DNA of 64,000 nt from Hyphomicrobium_A sp965243865 (GTDB lineage Bacteria; Pseudomonadota; Alphaproteobacteria; Rhizobiales; Hyphomicrobiaceae), in the NCBI RefSeq assembly GCF_965243865.1, contig NZ_OZ251603.1:1550001-1614000 (forward strand). The letters are read 5' to 3'. Position 1 is the stretch's first letter. Every line of letters begins with the position of its first letter. Both the position numbers and the translations under genes were made by a program. This document shows positions 1-8,174 of this stretch, piece by piece. The notes under the pieces are model-generated. The model was not told where the DNA came from. It searched no databases and saw only the letters and a program-made list of their open reading frames with translations.

Positions 1-343
1 CGTCGGGATGCCGGCTCTCCATGATCTCGGCGCAATGCCGGCCGAGCTGGGGCATATCGAACGTCGGCGCCTTTGCCGTATCGGTCTCGTAATTCAACGC
101 CCGCGCCACGATGCGCGCAGTCGTCGTCTTTCCGACGCCACGCACGCCCGTGAGCATATAGGCCTGCGCGATCCGCCCGGACGAGAACGCGTTGCGCAGC
201 GTTCGGACCATGGCCTCCTGGCCGATCAGGTCCTCGAAGCTCTGCGGCCGATACTTGCGCGCCAGCACAACGTACGGCTTCGGCGCCACCGCGGCGCCGG
301 CAGCACCTGTCGTTTCCAGATTGTCGGAGTTTTTCTTGGCCAT
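1..343 (-). CDS. dnaX: DNA polymerase III subunit gamma/tau, N-terminal part (cut by window edge)
   Basis: Clamp-loader ATPase subunit of the replicative DNA polymerase. The minus strand reads 114 codons from an ATG at 343 to the left edge with no stop. A short variable leader is followed by the DnaX signature YRPQSFEDLIGQ (about residues 31-42) and a P-loop GVRGVGKT (66-73), then RHCAEIMESRHPD, which is the alphaproteobacterial form of the segment before the zinc module. The remaining AAA+ lobes and tau tail lie outside the window. The SRP RNA gene ffs is just upstream on the same strand, a common order in alphaproteobacteria. The start is supported by a weak GGTAGA element and by the family's usual length before the signature. 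Confidence 0.93.
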   Translation of the reverse strand, partial: MAKKNSDNLETTGAAGAAVAPKPYVVLARKYRPQSFEDLIGQEAMVRTLRNAFSSGRIAQAYMLTGVRGVGKTTTARIVARALNYETDTAKAPTFDMPQLGRHCAEIMESRHPD

Positions 344-414
344 GTCTCTACCTATGGCCCGAACGGCCAGGGAGCAAGGCGACCCGCGGCGAGCCGCGCC
401 CCCGCGGAGGGCGC

Positions 415-433
415 CGCATCGCAGAGCGATGCG
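415..433. other. Perfect inverted repeat between ffs and dnaX
   Basis: CGCATCGC-AGA-GCGATGCG forms an 8-bp perfect stem with a 3-nt loop, lying between the 3' end of the SRP RNA and the dnaX start. No T-tract follows it on the minus strand, so it is not a classical intrinsic terminator. It may be a processing or attenuation hairpin separating ffs from dnaX, or chance in GC-rich DNA. Confidence 0.3.
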
Positions 434-457
434 ATCAGCGCCCATGAGCGAAATAAA

Positions 458-554
458 GAGGAGACTGACGAACGACCCGCGTCCTGATCGTTAGGGCTGC
501 TTCCTTCCGGACCTGACCCGGTTGGCGAGGGATACGTCCGCCGCCAGTCTCCCC
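458..554 (-). ncRNA. ffs: Signal recognition particle RNA (4.5S-type)
   Basis: RNA scaffold of the bacterial SRP, binding Ffh for co-translational membrane targeting. The minus strand carries the universally conserved apical domain GGTCAGGTCCGGAAGGAAGC, the Ffh-binding hairpin with its GGAA tetraloop (roughly 497-520). The ends close: positions 554-542 (GGGGAGACTGGCG) pair over 13 bp, with two wobbles, with 458-470. TTT follows immediately at 457-455. About 97 nt is the expected size for the short alphaproteobacterial SRP RNA lacking an Alu domain. Exact ends are inferred from the terminal stem and the promoter distance. Confidence 0.95.
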
Positions 555-559
555 GTCTG

Positions 560-588
560 ATTATGATGGCTCACGCCCCGCGTTACAA
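560..588 (-). promoter_or_regulatory. Sigma-70-type promoter of ffs
   Basis: On the minus strand TTGTAA (588-583, 4/6 match to TTGACA) and CATAAT (565-560, 5/6 match to TATAAT) are separated by exactly 17 bp. Initiation 7 nt downstream would fall at about 553, within one base of the 5' end predicted from the terminal stem of the SRP RNA. The agreement of two independent estimates makes this a good call. Confidence 0.65.
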
Positions 589-761
589 CCCTCCCCCGCG
601 CCCACACCCTTTGAAAGCCCACACCCTTCTTACGGCCTGTCATCTTTCCGCTCTAGGTTCCCGGCAAGAAGATGCCGCACATCGAATTAGCGCGAATTTG
701 ACACTCCGCGGGCCCGAACCATAGGTTGGCTGCGCATTCATTCCGGGGGGACCGATTGCAC

Positions 762-2909
762 ATGAGGCATTTTGCGTCGCTATTGGCATCCGTATGCGCG
801 CTGGCGGGAATCGTCGCGGCAATGCCGGCAATGGCCGCCTGCCCGGCCGGCGATGACCTCGATATCCAGCTTCGCGACAAGGAGCTGCAGCGCCACCTCA
901 TTCTGTCGGGCGCCCTCGGTGCCGAAATCGGCCGCGCCAACGAAAAGATGCTGCGCACCGCCGTGGCCGACTTCCGTACTGCGAACGCCCTCCCCGGAAC
1001 CGACCAGGACCTCCTCACCGAGGCCGAGTGCGACACCCTCAAGCACAACAACGACGCCGTCTACGCGTTCATCGGCTTCAAGCAGGTGGTCAACCCAGTC
1101 AACAACCTGAAGATGACCTTCCCTGCCGGCCTTCTGCCACCTGAGGCAAAACCCTCTAACTTGAGCTGGCAGGAATACGAGAACCCCGCCGTAAGCCGCA
1201 TCGGCATCGACGTGTTTCGCGTCTCGGGCCGGGAATCCTCCAACAGTTCGTTCGCCCGCGGCTACCAGTCTTATGGCGCCCTGACCCTGACGTTCGTCCA
1301 CAACTCGGGTTCCGAGATGATCGCCGAGGGCGCCGGTAACCGCTGGGGCTCGCGCTACTATTTCCACAACCTCAACTTCGAGTATCAGGGCGGTCAGCGC
1401 GGTATCTATCTGCGCTTCGACATGCGCCCACCGGCCAACTTCATCCCGCCGCCGGAGATACTCGCCGCCGCCCGCCTCGAAAAATCTAAGAAGGCGGTCA
1501 CCAAGCTGTTCACCGGTGGAGTTGCCGGCGCCACGCCGCCCAATGAGAACGAGATCGCCTGGGCCCTCATTGCCCGCGCCGTATTCAACATTGTTGCGTC
1601 TGACTTCTACGACCAGAACGGCTGGCGCGAGTTGACCACGCAAAACTGCGTCTTCGGCTCGGCCCGTCGAGCCCGCCGCGGCGGCGTTCGCATCGTCTTT
1701 GCCACCACTCGGGCGATGGTCGACCGCGAGGGCGACATGAGCACCATGTTCGGCAACGCCCCGAGCGACAAGATCACCTTCGGCTGTGTGCAGGTGAACC
1801 CGCGCATCTCGCGCGGTGACAGCTCCTACCGCGGCGCCTGGCGCGGAGCAGCCCGCGCTGCCAATGCACGCATCAAGCTGCTTGAAGACCCCATCGACCG
1901 CACCAACGAGAATTATATCCGCATCATCGACACTTCGGCCTCGGAGGACGCAACGCACGCCCTCCTTGTCATCCACGGCTACAACAACTCCTTCCAGGAG
2001 GCGATGCAGGCCGCAGCTCGTATCGCCGGCGGCGCCGACTACAAGGGCCGCGTCTACATGTTCAGCTGGCCCAGCGTACGCATGTCGTTGCGCTACCTGC
2101 AGGACGCCGACAACGCCGAGGAGGCCGAAGGCGCATTGCAAGCGTTCCTGGCGGCCATCCTGCGCGACAACAACGTCCGCACCCTCGACGTCGTCGCCCA
2201 CTCCATGGGCTCCCAGCAGCTCATGCGTGTTATGGGCTCGATCCGCGAAATTCTCGACAGCCGCCGCCACGACGAAGGCATGCTGCGCTTGGGCCAGGTG
2301 GTGTTCGCCGCTCCTGACGTCTCCGCCGCCGTCTTCAACACCAAGATTCTTACCTGGGCCAAGCTCGCCCAGCGCGTGACGATCTACACGTCCGGCGGCG
2401 ACTGGGTGCTCTGGCTGTCGTCGTTCCTGCGCGGCTTCAACGATCGCGCCGGCGGGCATACCCCGTGGGGCGATCCGCTGCACGTCAACGCCAGCAACGT
2501 CTACGTCGTCGACAAGACGCCACCCGAGTACGACTTCTGGAAGTTCTTCACGTACACCCACGCCGACTATGTCGACGACAAAACCATCCTCAACGACATC
2601 CAGACCGTCATCACCGGCAAGCCCTCCGGCGATCCCAGCAAGCGCGATCCCGACGGCAAGGTCTTCCGCGCGACGCCTTACGCCGGCATGAACAACAAGA
2701 AGTATTGGGAGACGCTCCCCGAAGGCCCGATCGCCGAGGCCAAGGACGCTGTCGAGGGGGCAAAGGAGGCGGTCAAGGACGCTGTGAAGCCAGCCGGCGC
2801 TGAAACACCCCCGCCGACGATACCCAAGTTTGCCCCGCAGCCATCCGAGCCGATGGCCGGACCGGCGCCTTCGCCCACCCCACCGACCGCAACCGGCGCC
2901 ACGCGCTAA
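762..2909 (+). CDS. Secreted DUF900-family alpha/beta hydrolase
   Basis: A 715-residue exported protein. The ATG at 762 follows a GGGGG box by about 10 nt and starts a signal peptide (basic MRH, hydrophobic stretch, cleavage near AMA-AC at about 26). A TTG 36 nt upstream is open, but it would bury the signal peptide. Residues about 30-390 match nothing I know; a short helical segment near the N-terminus vaguely resembles a peptidoglycan-binding fold. From about 400 the DUF900 hydrolase begins (LLVIHGYNN), with the nucleophile elbow AHSMGS and Ser near residue 481. The last 60 residues are a charged helix and then a Pro/Ala-rich tail. Substrate is unknown; a lipase or esterase role at the envelope is inference. 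Its stop shares four bases with the convergent SDR gene. Confidence 0.8.
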   Translation: MRHFASLLASVCALAGIVAAMPAMAACPAGDDLDIQLRDKELQRHLILSGALGAEIGRANEKMLRTAVADFRTANALPGTDQDLLTEAECDTLKHNNDAVYAFIGFKQVVNPVNNLKMTFPAGLLPPEAKPSNLSWQEYENPAVSRIGIDVFRVSGRESSNSSFARGYQSYGALTLTFVHNSGSEMIAEGAGNRWGSRYYFHNLNFEYQGGQRGIYLRFDMRPPANFIPPPEILAAARLEKSKKAVTKLFTGGVAGATPPNENEIAWALIARAVFNIVASDFYDQNGWRELTTQNCVFGSARRARRGGVRIVFATTRAMVDREGDMSTMFGNAPSDKITFGCVQVNPRISRGDSSYRGAWRGAARAANARIKLLEDPIDRTNENYIRIIDTSASEDATHALLVIHGYNNSFQEAMQAAARIAGGADYKGRVYMFSWPSVRMSLRYLQDADNAEEAEGALQAFLAAILRDNNVRTLDVVAHSMGSQQLMRVMGSIREILDSRRHDEGMLRLGQVVFAAPDVSAAVFNTKILTWAKLAQRVTIYTSGGDWVLWLSSFLRGFNDRAGGHTPWGDPLHVNASNVYVVDKTPPEYDFWKFFTYTHADYVDDKTILNDIQTVITGKPSGDPSKRDPDGKVFRATPYAGMNNKKYWETLPEGPIAEAKDAVEGAKEAVKDAVKPAGAETPPPTIPKFAPQPSEPMAGPAPSPTPPTATGATR

Positions 2910-3655
2910 ACGCAGCGGCCGCCGTCGACTTCCATCGCCACGCCGGTGATGAACGATGAGTCCGGCGCCGCCAGAAACAGCGCGGCGTTGGCGATGTCGT
3001 GCGGGCGCGATAGCCGTCCGAGCGGGATGGTGGCCAGGAACTTCGCCCTGTTCTCCGGCGTGTCCTCCATGCCCATGAACTGCGTCAGCATCCCCGTCTC
3101 GCCCATCACCGGGTTGATCGCATTGACGCGAATGTTCTTCGGCGCCAGTTCCGCCGCCATCGACTTCGTCAGCGTGATCACCGCGCCCTTCGACCCGTTG
3201 TACCAGGTAAGGCCCGGCCGCGGCCGCACGCCCGCCGTCGACGCCACATTGATGATCGAGCCACCGCCGCGCTTCTCCAACTTCGGAACCGCAGCGATCG
3301 TCGACAGATAGATCGACTTCACGTTGACGGCATAGATGCGGTCGAACTCCGCTTCGCCCACATCCATCAACGGCTGATTGCGATGCGTGACCCCGGCATT
3401 GTTGACGACAATGTCGAGTCCGCCGAACGCCTCCGTCGCCGCCCGCACCATCGCGTCGACATCAGCCTTCTGCGACACGTCCACTTGCACCGGGTGCATC
3501 TTGTCGCCGAAGCCGGCGCTCAGCGCCCGCACACCCTCGCCGTTGATGTCGGCCGCAATAACGCGTGCGCCTTCCAGCACAAATCGCTCAGCGATCCCGC
3601 GCCCGAACCCAGAAGCCGCACCGGTAACGATCGCAACCTTGCCCGCGAGCTGCAT
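2906..3655 (-). CDS. SDR-family short-chain dehydrogenase/reductase
   Basis: NAD(P)-dependent oxidoreductase of 249 residues, a typical classical-SDR length. Visible motifs: cofactor loop TGAASGFG (11-18), NNAG (85-88), catalytic Ser139, Tyr152 and Lys156 (YNGSK), and the C-terminal VDGG. GGAGGG sits 4-9 nt before the ATG. It starts 14 nt after the pheA stop on the same strand, so the two are probably co-transcribed. The substrate cannot be read from sequence; it resembles 3-oxoacyl-ACP reductase or glucose dehydrogenase-like members, and no pathway partner other than pheA is adjacent. Its stop overlaps the end of the convergent hydrolase gene by 4 nt. Confidence 0.88.
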   Translation of the reverse strand: MQLAGKVAIVTGAASGFGRGIAERFVLEGARVIAADINGEGVRALSAGFGDKMHPVQVDVSQKADVDAMVRAATEAFGGLDIVVNNAGVTHRNQPLMDVGEAEFDRIYAVNVKSIYLSTIAAVPKLEKRGGGSIINVASTAGVRPRPGLTWYNGSKGAVITLTKSMAAELAPKNIRVNAINPVMGETGMLTQFMGMEDTPENRAKFLATIPLGRLSRPHDIANAALFLAAPDSSFITGVAMEVDGGRCV

Positions 3656-3669
3656 GCAGCCCTCCTTAT

Positions 3670-4572
3670 TTAGCGCCGCCGGATCGGTATCAAGCCTTCA
3701 GCCGCAAGCCGCGCGGCCTCGGCGCGATAGGGGCTCGCCGGGTATGTGCCGAGCACGCGCTTCTCCGATGAGAAGAACGACAACTCCTCCAGCGCCAGAC
3801 GCACCATCCGGTCTGCCGGATGCCCCTCGATATCGGCGTAGAACATCGTCGCGTTGAACGTGCCTTCGAGCTGGTAGCTTTCGAGCTTCGTCATGTTGAC
3901 GCCATTGGTCGCAAACCCACCCAGCGCCTTGTAGAGCGCCGCCGGCACGTTGCGTACGCGGAAGATGAAGGTGGTGATCACCGGCCCATCCTCCGGCTCA
4001 GCGTCGTCGGCTTCAGCGGACAGCACGACGAAGCGCGTCGTGTTGTGCACCTCGTCCTCGATGTCGCTTGCAAGCGTCTCGAGGCCATAGATTTCCGCCG
4101 CCAGCGACGACGCGATCGCCGCCTGTGCCGGATCCTTCGCCTCCGAAACGATGCGCGCCGACCCGGCCGTGTCCGCCTCCGGCACCGGCTTCAATCCCAA
4201 TTCGATCAGCTTGCGGCGGCACTGGCCCAGCGCCTGAGTGTGGCTCAGCACGCGCTTCACCGTCTCGAGCGAAGCCCCCGGCGCCGCCAGCAACTGGTGT
4301 CGCACGCGCAGGAAGTGCTCCCCGACGATGTAGAGATCGGCGTCCGGCAGCAGGTGATGGATGTCGGCAACGCGCCCCGCCACCGAGTTCTCGATCGGGA
4401 TCATTGCCAGCCGTGCTTCGCCAGCCTTCACCGCCTGCAGCGCATCCTCGAACGTCGGGCACGCGACCGCCTCCATGTCCGGAAACGCTTCACGGCAAGC
4501 GAGGTGCGAGTTCGCACCCGGCTCGCCCTGATAGACGATACGCTCAGCGGCGGGCCTTGCAGGATTGGTCAT
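3670..4572 (-). CDS. pheA: Prephenate dehydratase
   Basis: Converts prephenate to phenylpyruvate in phenylalanine synthesis. The 300-residue protein has the periplasmic-binding-like catalytic domain (residues about 10-190) with the TTR catalytic motif at 178-180 followed by Phe. A C-terminal ACT domain (about 195-280) is where phenylalanine would bind. The ACT signature is GVNMTKLESYQ rather than the E. coli ESRP type, as usual in alphaproteobacteria. There is no chorismate mutase domain, so it is the monofunctional type. It is first in a two-gene unit with the SDR gene. In many Hyphomicrobiales pheA lies next to kdsB and cycM; here they are 2 kb apart, with four genes between. Confidence 0.95.
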   Translation of the reverse strand: MTNPARPAAERIVYQGEPGANSHLACREAFPDMEAVACPTFEDALQAVKAGEARLAMIPIENSVAGRVADIHHLLPDADLYIVGEHFLRVRHQLLAAPGASLETVKRVLSHTQALGQCRRKLIELGLKPVPEADTAGSARIVSEAKDPAQAAIASSLAAEIYGLETLASDIEDEVHNTTRFVVLSAEADDAEPEDGPVITTFIFRVRNVPAALYKALGGFATNGVNMTKLESYQLEGTFNATMFYADIEGHPADRMVRLALEELSFFSSEKRVLGTYPASPYRAEAARLAAEGLIPIRRR

Positions 4573-4831
4573 CGGGGTGTTGCCTGAGAGTGGGGGCTCT
4601 AGATATCGAAAGCCCCATGTGGACCGGAGGCCGTTCTATGCCTCTAGAGACGGCCGACCGCAAGCTGCCCATCGCGACCGCTGACCCGAGCCTGCGAAGC
4701 CCAGCTCGTGTGCAACTGCAAAATCCGAAAGCCCCTCCCGCCTTGGCAAGACAATCCGATGTCCGACGGACAACTGGTGCTAAAGTCCACTAGGCATGAT
4801 GCCGGCGCAGGGCCAGGCCGAGGACACGACG

Positions 4832-5479
4832 ATGATGGACAAAGGCTGGATCGTCCCCCGCACACTGGCGCTCACCGCCCTGATCGCAATCATATCCGCC
4901 GCCAATCCCAACCCCGCGCAAAGCGGACAGAACGAGGACTGGTGCTTCTCCGACCAGGAGCGCACCGACGCAGAAACCATCTCCGGCTGCACCGCGGTGA
5001 TCGGCTCCGGCAAGCTCGGCAAGGACAAGCTTGCCACCGCTTACGCCAACCGCTGCCTGGCGCACCTCCAGAGCAAAAAGTTCGATCGCGCCATTGCCGA
5101 CTGCACCGAGGCCGCCACCATCACCCCCGCCAACGCCATTGCATTTGCCCAGCGCGGCGAAGCCTATTGCCGCACGGGCGACATCAAGCGCTGCGTTGCC
5201 GACTTCGACGAAGCGATGCGCATCGATCCTTCAGACCCTTCATTCGTCTACTTGCGCGGCATGGCGCGCGCCGACGCCGGCGACTCCGACGGCGCCATCG
5301 CTGACCTCACCAAGGCCATCGACCAGGATCCGGAAACGGCATCGGCCTATGCGCGCCGCGGCCAACTCTACGAGGCTGAAGGCGACAAGTTCCGCGCCGC
5401 TGCAGACTACCGCAACGCCCTGCGCATCGACCCCACCGACGAAACCACCCGCCAACGCCTCGAAGCGTTCCGCCGATAA
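4832..5479 (+). CDS. Exported TPR-repeat protein
   Basis: About 215 residues if it starts at the ATG at 4832, which gives a clean signal peptide (MMDKGW, then a hydrophobic run to about residue 30). An in-frame ATG at 4796 would add 12 residues and cannot be excluded. The mature part is four TPR-like units of about 34 residues with repeated A-DC/DF/DL-T-A and DP...A motifs. A first unit contains Cys in DWCFSDQE and SGCTAVI, a pattern common in alphaproteobacterial exported TPR proteins. Probably a protein-protein interaction scaffold in the periplasm; partners unknown. Confidence 0.75.
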   Translation: MMDKGWIVPRTLALTALIAIISAANPNPAQSGQNEDWCFSDQERTDAETISGCTAVIGSGKLGKDKLATAYANRCLAHLQSKKFDRAIADCTEAATITPANAIAFAQRGEAYCRTGDIKRCVADFDEAMRIDPSDPSFVYLRGMARADAGDSDGAIADLTKAIDQDPETASAYARRGQLYEAEGDKFRAAADYRNALRIDPTDETTRQRLEAFRR

Positions 5480-5662
5480 CGCAATCGCCAGCTGACGATG
5501 CGAGCACTCGAATGCAAAACATCTCCAGGAAGCAACCATCGCCGAGAGCGAAACGCGAAGCGCTTCCAAGGCCCATTTTTCAAGTCGGGTGGAACTCGAA
5601 CGATAGTGCCACGTTGATGATTACTCGCACCCCGCAGCGGAATTCGTCACAGGAGCACTGTC

Positions 5663-5878
5663 ATGGGCAGCACGACCGATAAGATCAAAGGTTACGCTAA
5701 TCAGGTTGCCGGCAACATCAAGCAGGGCGTCGGCAAGGCCACTGGCTCGGAAGAGCTGGAAGTCAAAGGTTCCGTGCAGAACCTCAAGGGCAAAGCGCAG
5801 GTTGCAGTCGGCGATGTGAAGGAAGCCGTCAAGGACGGCGCCAACAAAGCTGCCGATGAGATCAATCGCAATCTTTAA
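5663..5878 (+). CDS. CsbD-family stress protein
   Basis: A 71-residue, lysine-rich, highly hydrophilic protein with the CsbD pattern: D-K-I-KG..NQ..G, GK.TG.EELE.KG..Q...GK.Q...GD...A. AGGAG lies 9 nt before the ATG. CsbD proteins accumulate under general stress in many bacteria, but no biochemical activity is established. It is followed by its own terminator and then by a ferritin-like DUF892 gene. The two are often found together among general stress genes, which suggests shared stress control here (inference). Confidence 0.9.
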   Translation: MGSTTDKIKGYANQVAGNIKQGVGKATGSEELEVKGSVQNLKGKAQVAVGDVKEAVKDGANKAADEINRNL

Positions 5879-5912
5879 ACCAGCAGCTTGCTGACGATCG
5901 GCACGCGCACGA

Positions 5913-5940
5913 GGGCCGGCATCTTAAACCGGCCCTTCTA
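5913..5940 (+). terminator. Intrinsic terminator downstream of the CsbD gene
   Basis: GGGCCGG (5913-5919) and CCGGCCC (5929-5935) form a 7-bp GC stem with a 9-nt loop, followed by TTCTAT. It lies 34 nt after the stop and before the next ribosome binding site. The T-run is interrupted, so termination may be partial and allow some read-through to the ferritin-like gene. Confidence 0.6.
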
Positions 5941-5983
5941 TCGCGTGGCGGCGCCCCACCCTAAACGGACAGGAAACGACCCC

Positions 5984-6475
5984 ATGAAAATCGAAAAACT
6001 CAGCGATCTCTTCCTGCACACGCTGCAGGACATCTACTATGCCGAGAACCACATCGTGAAAGCCTTGCCGAAGATGATCAAGGCCTCCGATTCAAAGCAG
6101 CTCGCCAAGGCCTTCACCGATCATCTGGAGCAGACCAAGGAGCACGTCACGCGGCTTCAGGAAGTCTTCTCCATGCTCGACCACAAGCCGAAGGCAGCCA
6201 AGTGCCCGGCTATCGATGGCATCCTCGAAGAAGCCCAGGAATTGATGAGTGAGATCAAGGATCCTGACACCAAGGACGCGGCCATGATCGCCGCGGCTCA
6301 GGCCGTCGAGCACTACGAGATCACGCGCTACGGTACCCTCGTCGCCTGGGCCGACTTGCTCGGATACGGCCCCGCCTCGAAGCTGCTCGGGAAGACGCTG
6401 AAGGAAGAGTACGGCGCTGATTCCAAGCTGACGAAGATTGCAGAAGCGCACTTGAATGCCGAGGCCGTCGCCTGA
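5984..6475 (+). CDS. Ferritin-like DUF892 (YciE/YciF-type) protein
   Basis: A 163-residue all-helical protein starting at the ATG at 5984 behind ACAGGAAA. An open reading frame runs upstream, but its N-terminal extension has no family similarity. It has the YciF/DUF892 layout: DLFLHTLQDIYYAE at the N-terminus supplies the first Glu ligand, then KAFTDHLEQT, and later QAVEHYEITRYGTL with Glu and His, as in ferritin-like di-iron bundles. Members are stress-induced; iron or peroxide handling is proposed but unproven. It follows the CsbD gene on the same strand. Confidence 0.88.
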   Translation: MKIEKLSDLFLHTLQDIYYAENHIVKALPKMIKASDSKQLAKAFTDHLEQTKEHVTRLQEVFSMLDHKPKAAKCPAIDGILEEAQELMSEIKDPDTKDAAMIAAAQAVEHYEITRYGTLVAWADLLGYGPASKLLGKTLKEEYGADSKLTKIAEAHLNAEAVA

Positions 6476-6499
6476 GCGATAGCAGCGGCAGTCATTGGA

Positions 6500-6541
6500 G
6501 ACGGCGCGACCAGCGATGCCAATTGGCTAGCTCGCGCCGTC
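6500..6541. terminator. Long stem-loop between convergent genes
   Basis: GACGGCGCGA (6500-6509) pairs perfectly with TCGCGCCGTC (6532-6541), enclosing a second palindrome GCCAATTGGC. It lies between the 3' ends of the ferritin-like gene (+) and kdsB (-), where a bidirectional terminator is expected. There is no T-run on either side, so factor-independent termination is uncertain. Confidence 0.4.
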
Positions 6542-6561
6542 GCCAGCTGCGCAGAACGCAT

Positions 6562-7293
6562 CTACGCCAGCAACTGCCGCGCACGCTCGAGGTCGTGAGG
6601 AGTATCGACACCCAGCGGCACCGTATCGACGACAGTCACGTCGATGCGCATGCCCGCTTCAAGCGCGCGCAGCTGCTCCAGCTTCTCGCGCTTCTCCAGC
6701 GGCGAAGGCGGCAGCGAAACGAACCGCGCCAGCGCCGCACGCCGATAAGCGTAGATGCCGATGTGATGATAGAGTGGGCCATCCCCGTGAGGCGCTGTCG
6801 CCCGCGTGAAGTAGAGCGCGCGCATCCGCCCGGCCACATCGAGCGGCGAGCCCACCACTTTGACGACGTTGGGATTGGTCTTCTCTTCCTCGACCACAAT
6901 CTCCGCCGCAAGCGTCGCGATGTCCGGCCCCGGTCCCACCAAAGGCGCCGCGCACGCCGCAACGAGATGCGGCTCCAGGGTCGGCAGATCGCCCTGCAGG
7001 TTGACGATCACCTCGGCGGTCCCGGCCGGATCGACGCTGTTGATCGCCTCGAAGATGCGGTCCGAGCCCGACGCATGGTCGGCCCGCGTCATCACCGCTT
7101 CGCCGCCGGCTGCGCTTACCGCCGCCACCACATCCTCAGAATCGGTTGCAACAACCACGCGGCCTGCATCGGACGCCATCGCTCGCCGCCACACCTGCAC
7201 GATCATCGGCGCCCCGGCGATATCCACCATCGGTTTGCCCGGCAGCCGCGTGGCCTGCATGCGGGCTGGAATTACGATCAGGACATTGGACAC
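6562..7293 (-). CDS. kdsB: 3-deoxy-manno-octulosonate cytidylyltransferase (CMP-Kdo synthetase)
   Basis: Activates Kdo with CTP to CMP-Kdo, the donor used by WaaA for lipopolysaccharide inner core. The 243-residue product has the nucleotidyltransferase signature IPARMQATRLPGKPM near the N-terminus, then TRADHASGSDRI, VNLQGDLPTL and YFTRATAPH..HIGIYAYR, all typical KdsB blocks. I chose the GTG at 7293 because AAGG lies 8 nt upstream and the family begins about six residues before IPAR. The frame stays open far upstream, but that stretch overlaps the divergent cytochrome gene and has no similarity. Its product feeds the Kdo transferase encoded near 51 kb. Confidence 0.94.
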   Translation of the reverse strand: MSNVLIVIPARMQATRLPGKPMVDIAGAPMIVQVWRRAMASDAGRVVVATDSEDVVAAVSAAGGEAVMTRADHASGSDRIFEAINSVDPAGTAEVIVNLQGDLPTLEPHLVAACAAPLVGPGPDIATLAAEIVVEEEKTNPNVVKVVGSPLDVAGRMRALYFTRATAPHGDGPLYHHIGIYAYRRAALARFVSLPPSPLEKREKLEQLRALEAGMRIDVTVVDTVPLGVDTPHDLERARQLLA

Positions 7294-7445
7294 GTGAGAC
7301 ACCTTGAAATGATGGAACCGAGGCAATTGGTCCCGGGCGCACGCACATAGAACGTCGCCGCGCTCGGTTGCAAGCCGATGCGGAATTTCTATAGTCGCCC
7401 CGATTGTTCGGCGGAGGCCGGACGCAACAGGTGCGGAGCCGTGGA

Positions 7446-7988
7446 ATGCTTGATTCCTTCGAGCTGTCGAAGATTGCCGGGGCCATTCTGTGTTCCCTGC
7501 TGGTAATAGTTGGCTTCCGCACGGCGCTCGAAATGGCCGCCCATGACAAGGCGCCGGAAAAGCCCGGCTACGTCCTGCCGCTCCCTGAAGCTGCCGCACC
7601 GCCTGCAAAGGGCGAAGCCGCCCCGGCCGAGCCAGCCGCTCCCGCGTTCGACGCCAAGGCCGTAGCTGACGCAGCCACGTCCGGCGATGCCGCCGCGGGC
7701 CAGAAGGTCTTCAGCAAGTGCGCCGCCTGTCATTCGGGCGACAACGGCGGCCCCAACAAGGTAGGCCCCAACCTGTGGGGCGTCGTGGGCCGCGCCAAGG
7801 CCAGCCACGAAGGCTTTAACTATTCCGACGCCATGAAAGCCAAGGGCGGCGACTGGACGCTCGAAGACCTTGCGCACTTCATCCACAAGCCCAAAGAATT
7901 CGTCCCCGGCACCAAGATGCTGTTCCCCGGAGTTGCCGATACTGGCGACCTGAGCAACCTGCTCGCTTACCTAAACACCCTGAAATAA
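7446..7988 (+). CDS. cycM: Membrane-anchored cytochrome c (CycM-like)
   Basis: Electron carrier attached to the cytoplasmic membrane by an uncleaved N-terminal helix (residues about 9-27), which links bc1 complex to terminal oxidase in rhizobial relatives. After an Ala/Pro-rich linker comes a class I cytochrome c domain with CAACH (92-96), GPNLWGVVGR, FNYSDAM and the axial Met158 in GTKM. The sequence opening MLDSFELSKIAGAIL is close to Bradyrhizobium-type CycM. The start at 7446 follows GGAG. It is divergent from kdsB, a neighbour pair common in the order. Confidence 0.93.
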   Translation: MLDSFELSKIAGAILCSLLVIVGFRTALEMAAHDKAPEKPGYVLPLPEAAAPPAKGEAAPAEPAAPAFDAKAVADAATSGDAAAGQKVFSKCAACHSGDNGGPNKVGPNLWGVVGRAKASHEGFNYSDAMKAKGGDWTLEDLAHFIHKPKEFVPGTKMLFPGVADTGDLSNLLAYLNTLK

Positions 7989-8099
7989 CAGCGCTCCGGC
8001 CATCCGGCGCCAAAATGACAGCAAGTTAACTCGCCCCGCGGCCCGTATTTTGCGAGGCTCGGGGCGTTGTCATGTCTAGAAGGTCACTTGCGGAGCGCG

Positions 8100-8174
8100 A
8101 TGCCGTTCGAACTCCACTCGCCCCAGAGCCACACCTTCTTCAATCCCAAGACCTATAAAAGGGAAAACGCCTGA
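8100..8174 (+). CDS. Possible 24-codon leader ORF coupled to yejA
   Basis: An ATG at 8100, 4 nt after GGAG, opens a 24-residue frame (MPFELHSPQSHTFFNPKTYK...) whose TGA overlaps the yejA ATG as TGATG. The overlap is the arrangement used for translational coupling. Upstream, CGCCCCG (8032-8038) and CGGGGCG (8060-8066) can form a 7-bp stem that may end the cytochrome transcript. No homology is recognised. It could be a regulatory leader peptide or chance. Confidence 0.25.
   Translation: MPFELHSPQSHTFFNPKTYKRENA

Noticed and set aside
8..487. 159-codon + strand frame across dnaX and ffs
   Set aside because: It runs through the SRP RNA and opposite the DnaX signature; the translation is Arg-rich with no motif.
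780..2561. 593-codon open frame antisense to the DUF900 hydrolase
   Set aside because: The + strand frame has a signal peptide, hydrolase motifs and normal composition. The antisense product is Val/Gly/Ala-rich with no motif and follows the GC bias of the complementary strand.
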